DNA from: Dyadobacter sp.
Lineage (GTDB): Bacteria; Bacteroidota; Bacteroidia; Cytophagales; Spirosomataceae
Length of the DNA stretch: 64,000 nucleotides
Direction: 5' to 3'
Assembly (NCBI RefSeq): GCF_017744695.1
Contig: NZ_JAGIAS010000008.1
Span: 141,082 to 205,081, forward strand
The position numbers and the translations under genes are program-made. The notes beneath the pieces are model-generated. The model did not search any database. It worked only from the letters and a program-made list of their open reading frames with translations, and was not told the DNA's origin. Positions 8,418 through 16,823 of the stretch are shown in pieces. Each line of letters begins with the position of its first letter. Within the stretch, counting starts at the first letter, position 1.

Positions 8418-9407
8418 TTAGCGGCTTATCCAGCTAAACTCATACGCCAGATCCGGAATACGGGTACGGTCGGCGATTCTTCTGAGGCGTGCGGGAAGTG
8501 CCATCAGATAGTCTCTTGCTTTCTCTGCTTTTTCATTAATGTCGCGTACCGATCCGATATTCCACTCGTTGAGCAGGTCTTCGAGAATATCGATATAATC
8601 CAGCGTCGTGTACACACCCAGGCGTTGTGCGGCGTCGGAGAAGTGAGAGAAGGTTTCTCCCATTTTCACCCCGGTTTCGCGCATGAAGTGCGCCGGCATG
8701 ACAATCTTTTTCCTCATCATATCTTCCAAAGCCAGCATGAGCTCCGACGGGTCAACTTCCAGAATGCGTGTCACGAATGTCTTGTATGCTTTCGCGTGGC
8801 GCATTTCGTCGGAAGCGATCACGCCGCATATTTTCGACAAATGCGGGTTACCGAATTTCTTGGCGAGCGTAGCCGTACGGCGGTGCGACACGTTGGTAGC
8901 CAGCTCCTGGAATGACGTATAGATGAAGTTCCGGTAGGGATCGCGGTCGGTGCCGATATCAAAACCATCGGCGATGAGATATTGGGTAGAAACCTCCATT
9001 GCCCGCATATTCACACGGCCCGAAAGGTAGAGGTACTTGTTGAGCAGGTCGCCATGGCGGTTTTCTTCGGCCGTCCAGGCACGCACCCATTTCACCCAGC
9101 CCGATTCGGGCTCATCCACCTGATTAATACCGATTACATCCACCAGCCAGGACTCGTAGGTGGGCAACGCTTCTTCTGTAATCGTATCCCCGATCAGCAC
9201 GGCAATGTAGTCATAAGGCAGATCGCGGCAACTTTCCTGCAAGAGCTTTACTTCGTGCAAAAAGTTCTCCCGGGTTGCATCGGGAAGAAAATCAGATGGT
9301 TGCCAGTTTTCCTCGATCGGTTTCAGGTATTCTCCAATCAGCCCGTCCAGGTCTTTGCCTATATGTTTCATTACTTCAAGCCTTTCGGCTGAAAGCGTAA
9401 TATCCAT
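8418..9407 (-). CDS. Acyl-[acyl-carrier-protein] desaturase
   Basis: A 329-residue soluble di-iron fatty-acid desaturase. Ligand motifs are ITEEALPTY (Glu78/79), EENRHG (Glu115, His118), FQELATNVSHR (Glu168) and DEMRHA (Glu201, His204). The spacings 115-118-168-201-204 equal those of the plant stearoyl-ACP desaturase ligands (143-146-196-229-232). It introduces a cis double bond, normally delta-9, into saturated acyl-ACP in the cytoplasm using O2 and reduced ferredoxin. It is divergent from a PlsC-type acyltransferase across a 141-base region holding a perfect palindrome, suggesting joint control of membrane lipid composition. Regiospecificity cannot be read from sequence. Confidence 0.95.
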   Translation of the reverse strand: MDITLSAERLEVMKHIGKDLDGLIGEYLKPIEENWQPSDFLPDATRENFLHEVKLLQESCRDLPYDYIAVLIGDTITEEALPTYESWLVDVIGINQVDEPESGWVKWVRAWTAEENRHGDLLNKYLYLSGRVNMRAMEVSTQYLIADGFDIGTDRDPYRNFIYTSFQELATNVSHRRTATLAKKFGNPHLSKICGVIASDEMRHAKAYKTFVTRILEVDPSELMLALEDMMRKKIVMPAHFMRETGVKMGETFSHFSDAAQRLGVYTTLDYIDILEDLLNEWNIGSVRDINEKAEKARDYLMALPARLRRIADRTRIPDLAYEFSWISR

Positions 9408-9470
9408 TGGTATTTCGATTTAAACACTATTGACTATTTTACAAATAACGTGAATTATACGTAAGTTTTG

Positions 9471-9486
9471 AATGACAATTGTCATT
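9471..9486. promoter_or_regulatory. 16-bp perfect palindrome in desaturase/plsC intergenic region
   Basis: AATGACAATTGTCATT is perfectly self-complementary and lies 63 bases before the desaturase start and 14 bases upstream of the -33-like TTTG of the acyltransferase promoter. It looks like a dimeric repressor or activator site shared by both genes. The regulator is unknown. Confidence 0.6.
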
Positions 9487-9499
9487 TCACGTTTTAGAA

Positions 9500-9534
9500 T
9501 TTGGAGTAACCAAAACAGATTTAGACTATTTTTG
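9500..9534 (+). promoter_or_regulatory. Promoter of plsC-like gene
   Basis: TTTG at 9500-9503 and TATTTTTG (TAnnTTTG) at 9527-9534, 23 bases apart, ending 14 bases before the ATG at 9549. Good match to the Bacteroidota primary-sigma promoter, with a slightly long spacer. Confidence 0.55.
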
Positions 9535-9548
9535 CAGAAAAAATAAGA

Positions 9549-10283
9549 ATGAAAAAAATCCTCGATTACGTTCTGAGTACCCTTTACCTGATCCATTTCG
9601 GCCTTACCCTATTAGTTTTTCATGTTATACAGGTCATCGCATTCAACGTCTTTGGCAAAAAGGCGCACAAAGTGTCAGTCGACTGGCTTAATTTTTCCCT
9701 CACTTTCGGGCTCTATCTGACCGGCACCAGCATCAACCTCAAAAACCTTGCCCAGCTTCCCGACAACCGTCCGTTGATATTTGTAGCCAATCACCAGAGC
9801 AGCTACGACATCGCTCCTATTTACTGGTACATGCGGAAATACAGTCCTCGTTTTGTTTCCAAAATAGAGCTTGCAAACGGCGTTCCCAGCATTTCCTACA
9901 ACTTGCGCAAAAGCGGCGCGGCGCTCATCAACCGTAAAGACGGCAAGCAGGCCATTACCGAAATCGCGCGCCTCGGCAAGCTGATCCACGACGAAAGGGC
10001 ATCCGCCATTATCTTCCCCGAAGGCACCCGTACTGCTAGCGGCGAGATGAAGGCATTTCAGCCGGGTGGTGTAGCTACCCTGCTGAAACGGGCCCCTGAC
10101 GCGCTCGTCGTACCGGTCGCAATCAACGGTACCGGCTCATTCAACCCCAAAGGCATATTCCCGCTGAAATCTTTCGCGAAGCTAAGTTTTACCGTGCTGC
10201 CAGGCATCGAGCCCGCAGGACGGAAAGCGGAAGAAATTTTAAATGAAGCCCAGGAAGCCATTCGCGTGTCGATCGCAGGCTGA
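9549..10283 (+). CDS. plsC: 1-acyl-sn-glycerol-3-phosphate acyltransferase (PlsC family)
   Basis: A 244-residue membrane-bound acyltransferase. An N-terminal hydrophobic segment (about residues 8-32) precedes the catalytic NHQSSYD block (His82, Asp87; the HX4D motif). It also has FPEGTR at 156-161, VPVAING and a proline near the C-terminus. The family acylates lysophosphatidic acid to phosphatidic acid at the inner membrane in phospholipid synthesis. Its divergent partner is an acyl-ACP desaturase, so the pair may couple unsaturated acyl supply to glycerolipid assembly. Acyl-donor preference cannot be inferred. Confidence 0.9.
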   Translation: MKKILDYVLSTLYLIHFGLTLLVFHVIQVIAFNVFGKKAHKVSVDWLNFSLTFGLYLTGTSINLKNLAQLPDNRPLIFVANHQSSYDIAPIYWYMRKYSPRFVSKIELANGVPSISYNLRKSGAALINRKDGKQAITEIARLGKLIHDERASAIIFPEGTRTASGEMKAFQPGGVATLLKRAPDALVVPVAINGTGSFNPKGIFPLKSFAKLSFTVLPGIEPAGRKAEEILNEAQEAIRVSIAG

Positions 10284-10394
10284 TTTTCAAATGGTTAAAA
10301 ATCCTTCATTTTCGGTTAACAATCGTTAACAACCCCCATTTAAACCTCTGCGGCAAGCGGCCCTCTAACCCACAAACATTAAAACTTTTGGGTT

Positions 10395-10799
10395 ATGAAA
10401 AAGATACTTTTTGCCGCAGTGGTTCTCGCATTAGGATTCACCAATGCTTCCGCCCAATATGGTCCCCGCTACGATCGTGACGATTACCGCGACGGGTATC
10501 ACGATGGCGCCAGCCGTGAAAGAATGTCTGACATTAACAGACTTCAAAGAGAAGCACGACAAAATATAGCTAATGGTGTGCAATGGGGTACGCTCACTTC
10601 CCGTGAGGCAAACATGCTCATGAATCGGTACGAAAACATCGAAGACAAGGAACGGCACTTCGCACGCCACGGCCGTCTGTCGAACCGCGAAGAAAGAATT
10701 CTCCGCAACGACCTGCACGAGTTGATGTCGGATACCCGCCGACTGAGCCGCGACCGTGACCGCTGGTCACGCGATGGCCGTCACAGAGACAGATACTAA
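10395..10799 (+). CDS. Small exported Arg/Asp-rich hypothetical protein
   Basis: A 134-residue protein with a Sec signal peptide (MKKILFAAVVLALGFTNASA, cleavage before Q21). The mature part is very rich in Arg, Asp, Tyr and His (YGPRYDRDDYRDGYHDG at the start, SRDRDRWSRDGRHRDRY at the end). The central region has a helical character with heptad-like leucines and methionines. No enzyme motif is visible. It is probably periplasmic. Two GTTAAC hexamers 10 bases apart (10315-10330) lie upstream. It ends at a strong terminator. Function unknown. Confidence 0.75.
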   Translation: MKKILFAAVVLALGFTNASAQYGPRYDRDDYRDGYHDGASRERMSDINRLQREARQNIANGVQWGTLTSREANMLMNRYENIEDKERHFARHGRLSNREERILRNDLHELMSDTRRLSRDRDRWSRDGRHRDRY

Positions 10800-10837
10800 G
10801 ATTTTAAAGGTTATAGTTGAAGGTTTAGGGTAATGCA

Positions 10838-10870
10838 AAAAGCACCGGGACGTTGGCCCGGTGCTTTTTT
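10838..10870. terminator. Bidirectional terminator
   Basis: Perfect 12-bp stem AAAAGCACCGGG / CCCGGTGCTTTT with loop ACGTTGG, continuing into a T run. It separates the convergent genes at 10395-10799 and 10869-11315 and slightly overlaps the 3' end of the latter. Confidence 0.9.
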
Positions 10871-11315
10871 ATTCGTTTTTGAAATATCTAACCAGTTTGA
10901 CATGCGACTTTTCAAACCCCTCGCGCTGGTAGAACCTGTGCGCATGCTCACGCGTAGCGCGCGAAGTGACTTCCATTTGAATGGCCCCCTCTCCTTTCGC
11001 AAACCTGGTAACATGGTCCATTAATGCTTTTCCAACCTGCTGTGAGCGATATTCCGGCTCGACATACATTTCCTGAATCTCCGAAACCAGGGCCGCGTGA
11101 TGTAAAAGTGGCTGAATATGGCAGCTTACCATTCCAACAGGTTTCCCTTCCAATTCGGCGAGGAAGTAATGGATGCTCGGGTTTGCTATGTTGCGGTCAA
11201 ATGCTGCGTCGAATCCCAGCCGGTCGAGTATCATGTTTTCGAGGCTGCATATCATATTGTAAATAACCTCGCGGTCGGCAGCGGATGCGCGACGGATCGT
11301 AATGGATACCTGCAC
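10869..11315 (-). CDS. GNAT family N-acetyltransferase
   Basis: A GNAT-fold acetyltransferase of about 148 residues. The acetyl-CoA pyrophosphate-binding motif A is seen in MYVEPEYRSQQVGKALMDHV, with the RxxGxA core. The C-terminal motif B region reads EVTSRATREHAHRFYQREGF. I chose the GTG at 11315 because the domain begins right after it (VSITIRRA). A TTG at 11372 would add 19 residues, would sit 12 bases after the preceding lipoprotein stop, and looks less like the family. The acceptor substrate is unknown. It may be co-transcribed with the lipoprotein gene upstream. Confidence 0.8.
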   Translation of the reverse strand: MQVSITIRRASAADREVIYNMICSLENMILDRLGFDAAFDRNIANPSIHYFLAELEGKPVGMVSCHIQPLLHHAALVSEIQEMYVEPEYRSQQVGKALMDHVTRFAKGEGAIQMEVTSRATREHAHRFYQREGFEKSHVKLVRYFKNE

Positions 11316-11384
11316 TTTGGTAACGGGTTGGGTTGAGCGGCACAAATTACACCGTCTGATGCGGAAAGGCAAGAATGCAGGCTA

Positions 11385-11750
11385 CTACTGCGGCCAAATG
11401 ACGGGCCCTCGTGTGCCTTCCCCCCGGAGCGTTTTCAAAAATTCCTGCATCTCTTCCTGTGTGAACTTTGACAGATCCAGGCGGGAGCCGTCACAGCGAT
11501 ACACATTGCAAATGTTGCAAGACATATAAAGGATGGTGTAATCGAAAACGATTTCGTCCTTGTATTTCACGACCGTGACCGTAAGCATTTGGTCCTGCTT
11601 TTCCTTCTTCAAAGAGTCGATCTTCGCTTTCAACCAGGGAAGATTTCGGATGGGATCTTTTATGCCACAGACTTCGAGCCTTGACGAAACGGTATCCTCT
11701 TTACAGGAAAATACCAATACCAGAAAAGAGGCGAGCAGAAGTTTTTTCAT
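11385..11750 (-). CDS. Small hypothetical lipoprotein
   Basis: A 121-residue protein starting MKKLLLASFLVLVFSCKED, a lipoprotein signal with lipobox LVFSC (Cys16). The mature part contains four more cysteines, two in LYMSCNICNVYRCDG, close enough for disulfides or metal binding. It also has a Lys-rich helix. No family was recognised. The preceding 14 in-frame residues from 11792 are not used because the signal peptide begins at this ATG. It lies just upstream of the GNAT gene. Confidence 0.65.
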   Translation of the reverse strand: MKKLLLASFLVLVFSCKEDTVSSRLEVCGIKDPIRNLPWLKAKIDSLKKEKQDQMLTVTVVKYKDEIVFDYTILYMSCNICNVYRCDGSRLDLSKFTQEEMQEFLKTLRGEGTRGPVIWPQ

Positions 11751-11882
11751 GGGTCGGAAGTTGAGTTGTGATTTGAAAACGAGACACCTCATTTACAAAA
11801 ACAGTTGTAAAAGTCTGTTTACCCATCATTGTACCGGCCATAACATTTATATTATTTTAATATACGGTTACAAAATTTAAAT

Positions 11883-11890
11883 TACATTTG
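11883..11890 (+). promoter_or_regulatory. Bacteroidota -7 box (TACATTTG)
   Basis: Exact TAnnTTTG match 27 bases before the ATG at 11917, within an AT-rich region. No clear -33 element was seen. Confidence 0.5.
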
Positions 11891-11916
11891 AAAAAACCTC
11901 ATCAACCCGACAAACA

Positions 11917-13290
11917 ATGAAGCAAGTTGTACTGGCAATTGCGCTGATTATTTCTTTTCAAAGCCGCGGTCAAATTACGTTCATCAATGATAATACGTCC
12001 TGGGAATCACTTTCAAGAACAGCCAAGAAAGAGCATAAGCTTATTTTTATCCATCTCGAAGGCAATGAGTGCGAGCAATGCAATCAGGTTGCCACTCAGG
12101 GATTTAATGGCGTTGCCCTTAAAGATGTATTCCAGAAGAATTTCATAGCGATTCGCAGCAATGTAGCTACGGAGAATGGCCGGAAACTTGCCGAGAAATT
12201 CGGGGTTAAAGGTGCATTGGTGTCGCTTTATGTGGATGCAGACGGCAATATATTGAACCGTTTCAACGGCTCAACGAGCCATTCAAAAGCATATCTCGAA
12301 CAAGCTGAGGTAGCGATCGGACGCAAAGGTGGCAAGCAGCTAACCGATTTTGAAAAAGAATATAAAAACGGCGAAAGGTCTGCGGCGTTCTTAAAAGCCT
12401 ATATACTAAAGAGGCGCGAAGTGCACATGCCCGCCAGCGACTTGCTGGATGAATACATAGGTAAATTGCCGGTCGATTCGATCGTAAACTTCCAAATAGT
12501 CAAATTCATTTATCAGCAAGGGCCAACGATGGATAGCCGGGCGTACAAATTGGTGCAAACCCTCGTCCCGCATTCAATGATAGACAGTTTGTATAAGTCG
12601 GTTCCTCTGTCCGAAGCAGCCGCATTCAACAATGGCATTATTGGAAGTACGCTAAAAAAAGCGATCGAAACCAAAAACCAGCATCTGGCATTACAAGCTT
12701 CGACTTTTACGCAGCAAACTTACCGGGACGACTTTATGACGGGGAATCTTAACTACCGGCGGAATATGATTTGGTATTACCAGCAAGTGAAGGATACTGC
12801 CTCTTACTTTGCGGAGTGCCGCTATTTTTTTGACCAAATCCATCTTCTGCTAAGCGTCGACTCGCTGAAAAGAATGGACCAGGCTGCGCTGAAGAGAAAC
12901 TTTGCCGCCCAAACCCCGCTGGGGCCTGCCGGTGAGAAACAAGCCGTCCGGTTTGCGCCCCCGTCTCAGCAATTTCACATGGAGCTGAATAACCATGCGT
13001 GGCAGTTTTATCTTTGGAATAATAAGCCCCGTGACCTGGAACGTGCATTGATGTGGTCCGAAAGGTCGATGGAATGGCATGAAAAACTGCGTCGGGACAA
13101 GAATTACTTACCGCTGGGCAATCCGGCTTACATGGACACTTACGCACACTTACTTTACAAATTAGGCCGGAAAGACGAAGCCATCGAATGGCAAGCAAAG
13201 GCCGTGGAAGCGCAAAAAGTGACCGGCATGTCGTGGGTTTCCATGGAAAAGGACCTCAACGAAATGAAGGCGGGAACACTTAAACGATAA
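11917..13290 (+). CDS. Thioredoxin-like fold periplasmic protein
   Basis: A 457-residue protein with a signal peptide ending near SRGQ. Residues about 22-135 form a thioredoxin-like domain resembling the DUF255/thioredoxin_7 group. It has the sequence FIHLEGNECEQCNQV (Cys52-Glu-Gln-Cys55, a CxxC redox motif) and a downstream GVKGALVSLYVDADGNIL segment with strand and glycine turn. The remaining ~300 residues are helical, with TPR-like pairs near the C-terminus (NPAYMDTYAHLLYKLGRKDEAIEWQAKAVE). A periplasmic thiol-disulfide role is likely from the motif. The partner is unknown. Single gene ending at a bidirectional terminator. Confidence 0.78.
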   Translation: MKQVVLAIALIISFQSRGQITFINDNTSWESLSRTAKKEHKLIFIHLEGNECEQCNQVATQGFNGVALKDVFQKNFIAIRSNVATENGRKLAEKFGVKGALVSLYVDADGNILNRFNGSTSHSKAYLEQAEVAIGRKGGKQLTDFEKEYKNGERSAAFLKAYILKRREVHMPASDLLDEYIGKLPVDSIVNFQIVKFIYQQGPTMDSRAYKLVQTLVPHSMIDSLYKSVPLSEAAAFNNGIIGSTLKKAIETKNQHLALQASTFTQQTYRDDFMTGNLNYRRNMIWYYQQVKDTASYFAECRYFFDQIHLLLSVDSLKRMDQAALKRNFAAQTPLGPAGEKQAVRFAPPSQQFHMELNNHAWQFYLWNNKPRDLERALMWSERSMEWHEKLRRDKNYLPLGNPAYMDTYAHLLYKLGRKDEAIEWQAKAVEAQKVTGMSWVSMEKDLNEMKAGTLKR

Positions 13291-13292
13291 CT

Positions 13293-13320
13293 AAAAAGGG
13301 CAGTTAAAATTGCCCTTTTT
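13293..13320. terminator. Bidirectional terminator
   Basis: Perfect 10-bp stem AAAAAGGGCA / TGCCCTTTTT with an 8-base loop, between the convergent genes ending at 13290 and 13323. Confidence 0.9.
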
Positions 13321-13322
13321 AG

Positions 13323-14681
13323 TTATACAAACGCACTCTCCCCTGTAATCGCCCTGCCCACGATCAGCGAATTGATTTCCTTCGTGCCTTCGTAAGAATA
13401 AATGGCCTCGGCATCGGCCACGAAGCGCGCGATGTCGTATTCGAGCAGTATACCGTTGCCGCCGAACAGCTCCCGCGCGTGGTCCACGATGGAGCGCATA
13501 CGCAGCGTGCAGAACACTTTCGCAAGTGAAGCATGCTCGTCGGCGAGATCGCCCGCGTCCTGCAACTGCGACAGCCTGTAAACCATCGTTTGCATGGCCG
13601 TGAGGTCGCCAAGCATGGTCACCAGCAGGTCCTGCACCAACTGAAAACCGGCTATCGGCCGACCGAACTGCTTTCTCTCCATCGTGTATTTCAAAGCCAG
13701 TTCGTACGCACCGCGCCCACAGCCAACCGCCTGCCACGCAACCCCTGCCCGCGTCATGCGCAAAACGTTGGCGGTATCTTTAAACGAATTCGCATTTTGA
13801 AGCCGGTCGGCTTCCGGTACTCGGCAGTCTGTCAATGTAATCAATGCATTCTGTACGGTACGCAGCGCCATTTTATCCTCCATTTTCTCGGCTTTAAAAC
13901 CCGGGTTTTCTTTGCGCACAATGAATCCCTTCACCTGATTATCATCCACATTGCGCGCCCAGATAATCGTAATATCGGAAAAAGTAGCATTTCCGATCCA
14001 TTTCTTCTGCCCGTTGATCACCCATTCGTCCCCTTCCCGCTTACAGGTCGTGGTGAGACCTCCGGCGGCACCTGAACCTACCTCCGGCTCGGTAAGCCCG
14101 AAAGCGCCGATCAGTTCCATACGCTGCATGACGGGCAGCCATTGCTGTTTCTGTCCCTCCGAACCACAGAGGTAGATCGAGCCCATTGCAAGGCCGCTAT
14201 GCACACCGAAGAATGTAGAAATGGACGAGTCGATACGCGCCATTTCCATGGCGATAAACCCTTCCAGCAGCGCCGACCGTCCCGCGCAGCCATATCCGTG
14301 ATAGGTAAGGCCGCAGATGTTGAGCTTGGCCATCAACGGGATTACATGCATAGGAAACTGTGCGTTGTTCCAGTAGTAGTTGGCGATCGGCCGGATTTCC
14401 GTCTCCATAAATTCCCGTATTTTAAGCTGAATCTCCCGTTCCTCGGGATTGAGCGTCGCCCCCAGCTCATAAAAGTCGCCATTCACGACGGGTGGCGTTT
14501 TCTTTTTGCCAGAACCGGCTTGCATAAGTTTCAGCATTTTGCCCAAGTCCTCTTCACTCATTTTGGAAACGATACCCATCATTTGATTGAGGTCTACTTT
14601 CCGGGAAAGCTTGGCAACAGCTTCGATATCGATGGATTTGAGGAGGTCGCGTATCTGGGAAATGGATTTGAAAAGGTTCAT
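13323..14681 (-). CDS. Acyl-CoA dehydrogenase, glutaryl-CoA dehydrogenase-like
   Basis: A 452-residue FAD-dependent acyl-CoA dehydrogenase. After a ~70-residue helical N-terminal extension come the family blocks: GLTEPEVGSGAAGGLTT and WVINGQKKWIGNA, then ALKYTMERKQFGRPIAGFQ and ELFGGNGILLEYDIARFVAD. The YEGTKEINSLIVGRAITG segment places the likely catalytic base at Glu431, as in glutaryl-CoA dehydrogenases. It oxidises an acyl-CoA at the alpha-beta bond and passes electrons to ETF. The closest functional class suggests glutaryl-CoA or another short-chain substrate, but this is not certain. The N-terminal extension is longer than in most members. ATG start, single gene. Confidence 0.88.
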   Translation of the reverse strand: MNLFKSISQIRDLLKSIDIEAVAKLSRKVDLNQMMGIVSKMSEEDLGKMLKLMQAGSGKKKTPPVVNGDFYELGATLNPEEREIQLKIREFMETEIRPIANYYWNNAQFPMHVIPLMAKLNICGLTYHGYGCAGRSALLEGFIAMEMARIDSSISTFFGVHSGLAMGSIYLCGSEGQKQQWLPVMQRMELIGAFGLTEPEVGSGAAGGLTTTCKREGDEWVINGQKKWIGNATFSDITIIWARNVDDNQVKGFIVRKENPGFKAEKMEDKMALRTVQNALITLTDCRVPEADRLQNANSFKDTANVLRMTRAGVAWQAVGCGRGAYELALKYTMERKQFGRPIAGFQLVQDLLVTMLGDLTAMQTMVYRLSQLQDAGDLADEHASLAKVFCTLRMRSIVDHARELFGGNGILLEYDIARFVADAEAIYSYEGTKEINSLIVGRAITGESAFV

Positions 14682-14803
14682 CTGGTTTGTCGGATTGTGA
14701 TTTGATAAAGAGTCGGCCCCGCAGGCCGTTCTACTGCACAGCGTTAAAAAAGTAACGCCAGCGGGAATGGAATTTGCAAGTATCGGCCTAAACCTGAAAA
14801 ATC

Positions 14804-15010
14804 ATGAAAACGCAAACCAACAACGTGGAAGGCGGCTCACCGAGCCATGGTGGCCCGAAGAGCAAAGCCAAACAAAGGGACGACAGCCGCAAACCTTCCG
14901 GCCTTTTGAAACAGGAAGCCATTCAAAAGTCCGAAAAGGTGAACATGACTAAAAAGAAAGGGTATAACGAAACGCCGGAGACAGTTCCGGTAAAAGGAAA
15001 AAAAGCTTAA
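14804..15010 (+). CDS. Small Lys/Pro-rich hypothetical protein
   Basis: A 68-residue, strongly basic and low-complexity protein (SPSHGGPKSKAKQRDDSRKPSG near the N-terminus, ETPETVPVKGKKA at the end). It has no signal peptide or membrane segment. ATG start; it ends 7 bases before the convergent GH9 gene. Composition suggests a disordered nucleic-acid or stress-associated protein. Function unknown; I rate it real because it has no overlapping gene and fills the gap between two minus-strand genes. Confidence 0.5.
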   Translation: MKTQTNNVEGGSPSHGGPKSKAKQRDDSRKPSGLLKQEAIQKSEKVNMTKKKGYNETPETVPVKGKKA

Positions 15011-15017
15011 AACGGGG

Positions 15018-16766
15018 CTATTTCATCGTCGCTTCCAGTGCAGCAGCGAGGTAAACCATCGGCGCGTTCCAATTGATGGCGATCTCGTTGGAGGCGTATG
15101 AACAATCGTTATCGGTAAACGACTCGTCCGCAAATTTGTTCGGGTAACCGGCGCATTTATCCTGCTGCCCCGGATTTGGCCCACCGGAAAGCAAACCCGG
15201 TACGGGCTCCACAATTCCGTCGGCAATCGAAAGCCGGTGATGCGGGTGCATGACGCGCTTGGAGCCAAAACCCGTCAGGAAACAATAGCCGGTTGCATTT
15301 CGGCCGAGCAGGTAGTCGAGGTTCCCAAGCGCCGCGTGAAGGTATTTCCGGTCCTTTGACAACCGAAAAGCATACAACAATGCAATACCCTGGTTCGCCG
15401 CCACAGAGCTGCTGCCCCAGGCATAATCCTGCGCGCTTTTGCCCATTACGGTATTGTATGGTTGCGTTTCATGGTTTGTCAGAAGGCCGTCCGCATAACT
15501 CAGGACATTCCTTCGCAACCCATCGGATTGACCTGCGGGCAATTTTACGGCCTCCGCAAAACGGAGTAAAGTATAATATCCTAATGTCTTCACCTGGCTC
15601 CAGGTCGGTAATGCCATCGGTTGCTGCAATTCCAGGTCGATGTTTTTAACATATTCCGGCTTTCCGGTAGTAGCGTACATTTCACACGCCGCCCAGATCC
15701 ATTCGTCTTTCACAGAACGGTCACCGTAAGTGCCTGTGGCCACGTCGGGATCGAACTCCTTGTTCATTGCCTCCTGGTTGTACATCACCGCGGGGTGCTT
15801 CTCGGCCCATTGCCAGCCTTTCACAGCCGCCGTAATGCACGAATCAGCCAGGCCCGGGAATTTGTTGTCAAAGTTTTTGAATACCCGCGACGCCTGTGCC
15901 ATGACTGCGACCAGATCGAGCGTTGCCGCCGTGCCTTTCTGCACCACATATCGTGGATTTTTCGCAGCATCCGGCATCACCATACCATCGAAACGAGGAT
16001 TTGTGAGCTTGTGGTACACACCGCCGTCTGCCGGATCCTGCATCGTAAGCATCCAGCGCAGGTTCCAGGCAACCTCGTCGAGCAAATCGGGAACGCCGTT
16101 ATTACTCTCGGGAATATTGGTATTAAAATCTTCAAAAAAGAGCGGATAATCTTCATATAGCGAAAGCAATGTCCCCATCGTAATGCCGGAATTGACGATG
16201 TATTTGTTATAATCGCCGGCATCATACCAACCGCGTGGAGAAGAGATAACGGCATTTTCGGGCCGTCCCTCGGAAACCGCCGACGCATGGACAAGGACCT
16301 TGTCATCGGGATGTCCGGCCGGGCGCGCCCACTTGCCTGCATACTTTTCGGGGAGATCAATCGAAGCACGCTGATAGTAGAAACCTTTCAATGCAGCCTC
16401 GGCCACGTCCCGATGTACACGGTCACCGATGGTGAACGCCGCCGATTTCCCTAATCCCGCAATTTCAACGACGTAGGTTCCCGGCTTTCGCAAAGCGCTG
16501 AAATCTGCCAAACGGGTATGCTTCCCTGAGTGCGGGCTGGTGCGCATTTCCCCGAGCGTCCCTTTTAAAACCGTTTTCCCCGATTTCGCTTCTTTCACCT
16601 CAAATCCACCGCCCGCATCTGCTGCTATAACAGCTACCTTGGGCGCCGCCGGATAAAATCCGACCTGGTTCAACCGGATCGCATCCGAATGTTGCTGTGC
16701 ACACGCGGGCGAGCAGTACAAACCAAAAGCAGCCAGGGCAGCCGCCAGATGAGGGAATATCTTCAT
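15018..16766 (-). CDS. Glycoside hydrolase family 9 (endoglucanase-type)
   Basis: A 582-residue exported enzyme. The signal peptide ends near PACAQ. An N-terminal Ig-like CelD_N domain covers about 25-112. The GH9 (alpha/alpha)6 barrel follows, with GWYDAGDYNKY (Asp182, Asp185: base and water-coordinating), NGVPDLLDEVAWNLRW, the histidine signature SKRVMHPHHR, and the acid Glu561 in SNEIAINWNAP. GH9 enzymes cut beta-1,4-glucans by inversion. No carbohydrate-binding module or T9SS domain is present, so it is probably periplasmic and may act on soluble beta-glucan or xyloglucan oligosaccharides. It is not adjacent to a SusC/D pair. Full length, ATG start. Confidence 0.93.
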   Translation of the reverse strand: MKIFPHLAAALAAFGLYCSPACAQQHSDAIRLNQVGFYPAAPKVAVIAADAGGGFEVKEAKSGKTVLKGTLGEMRTSPHSGKHTRLADFSALRKPGTYVVEIAGLGKSAAFTIGDRVHRDVAEAALKGFYYQRASIDLPEKYAGKWARPAGHPDDKVLVHASAVSEGRPENAVISSPRGWYDAGDYNKYIVNSGITMGTLLSLYEDYPLFFEDFNTNIPESNNGVPDLLDEVAWNLRWMLTMQDPADGGVYHKLTNPRFDGMVMPDAAKNPRYVVQKGTAATLDLVAVMAQASRVFKNFDNKFPGLADSCITAAVKGWQWAEKHPAVMYNQEAMNKEFDPDVATGTYGDRSVKDEWIWAACEMYATTGKPEYVKNIDLELQQPMALPTWSQVKTLGYYTLLRFAEAVKLPAGQSDGLRRNVLSYADGLLTNHETQPYNTVMGKSAQDYAWGSSSVAANQGIALLYAFRLSKDRKYLHAALGNLDYLLGRNATGYCFLTGFGSKRVMHPHHRLSIADGIVEPVPGLLSGGPNPGQQDKCAGYPNKFADESFTDNDCSYASNEIAINWNAPMVYLAAALEATMK

Positions 16767-16823
16767 TGCGCTTAAAGAGATTTTATTTTAAAATCACAAA
16801 GTCTCCCGACACACAACTTTACC

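Noticed and set aside
11316..11372. TTG start that would lengthen the GNAT protein by 19 residues
   Set aside because: The added residues are Cys/Arg-rich and precede the natural start of the acetyltransferase fold; the GTG at 11315 is preferred, though not proven.
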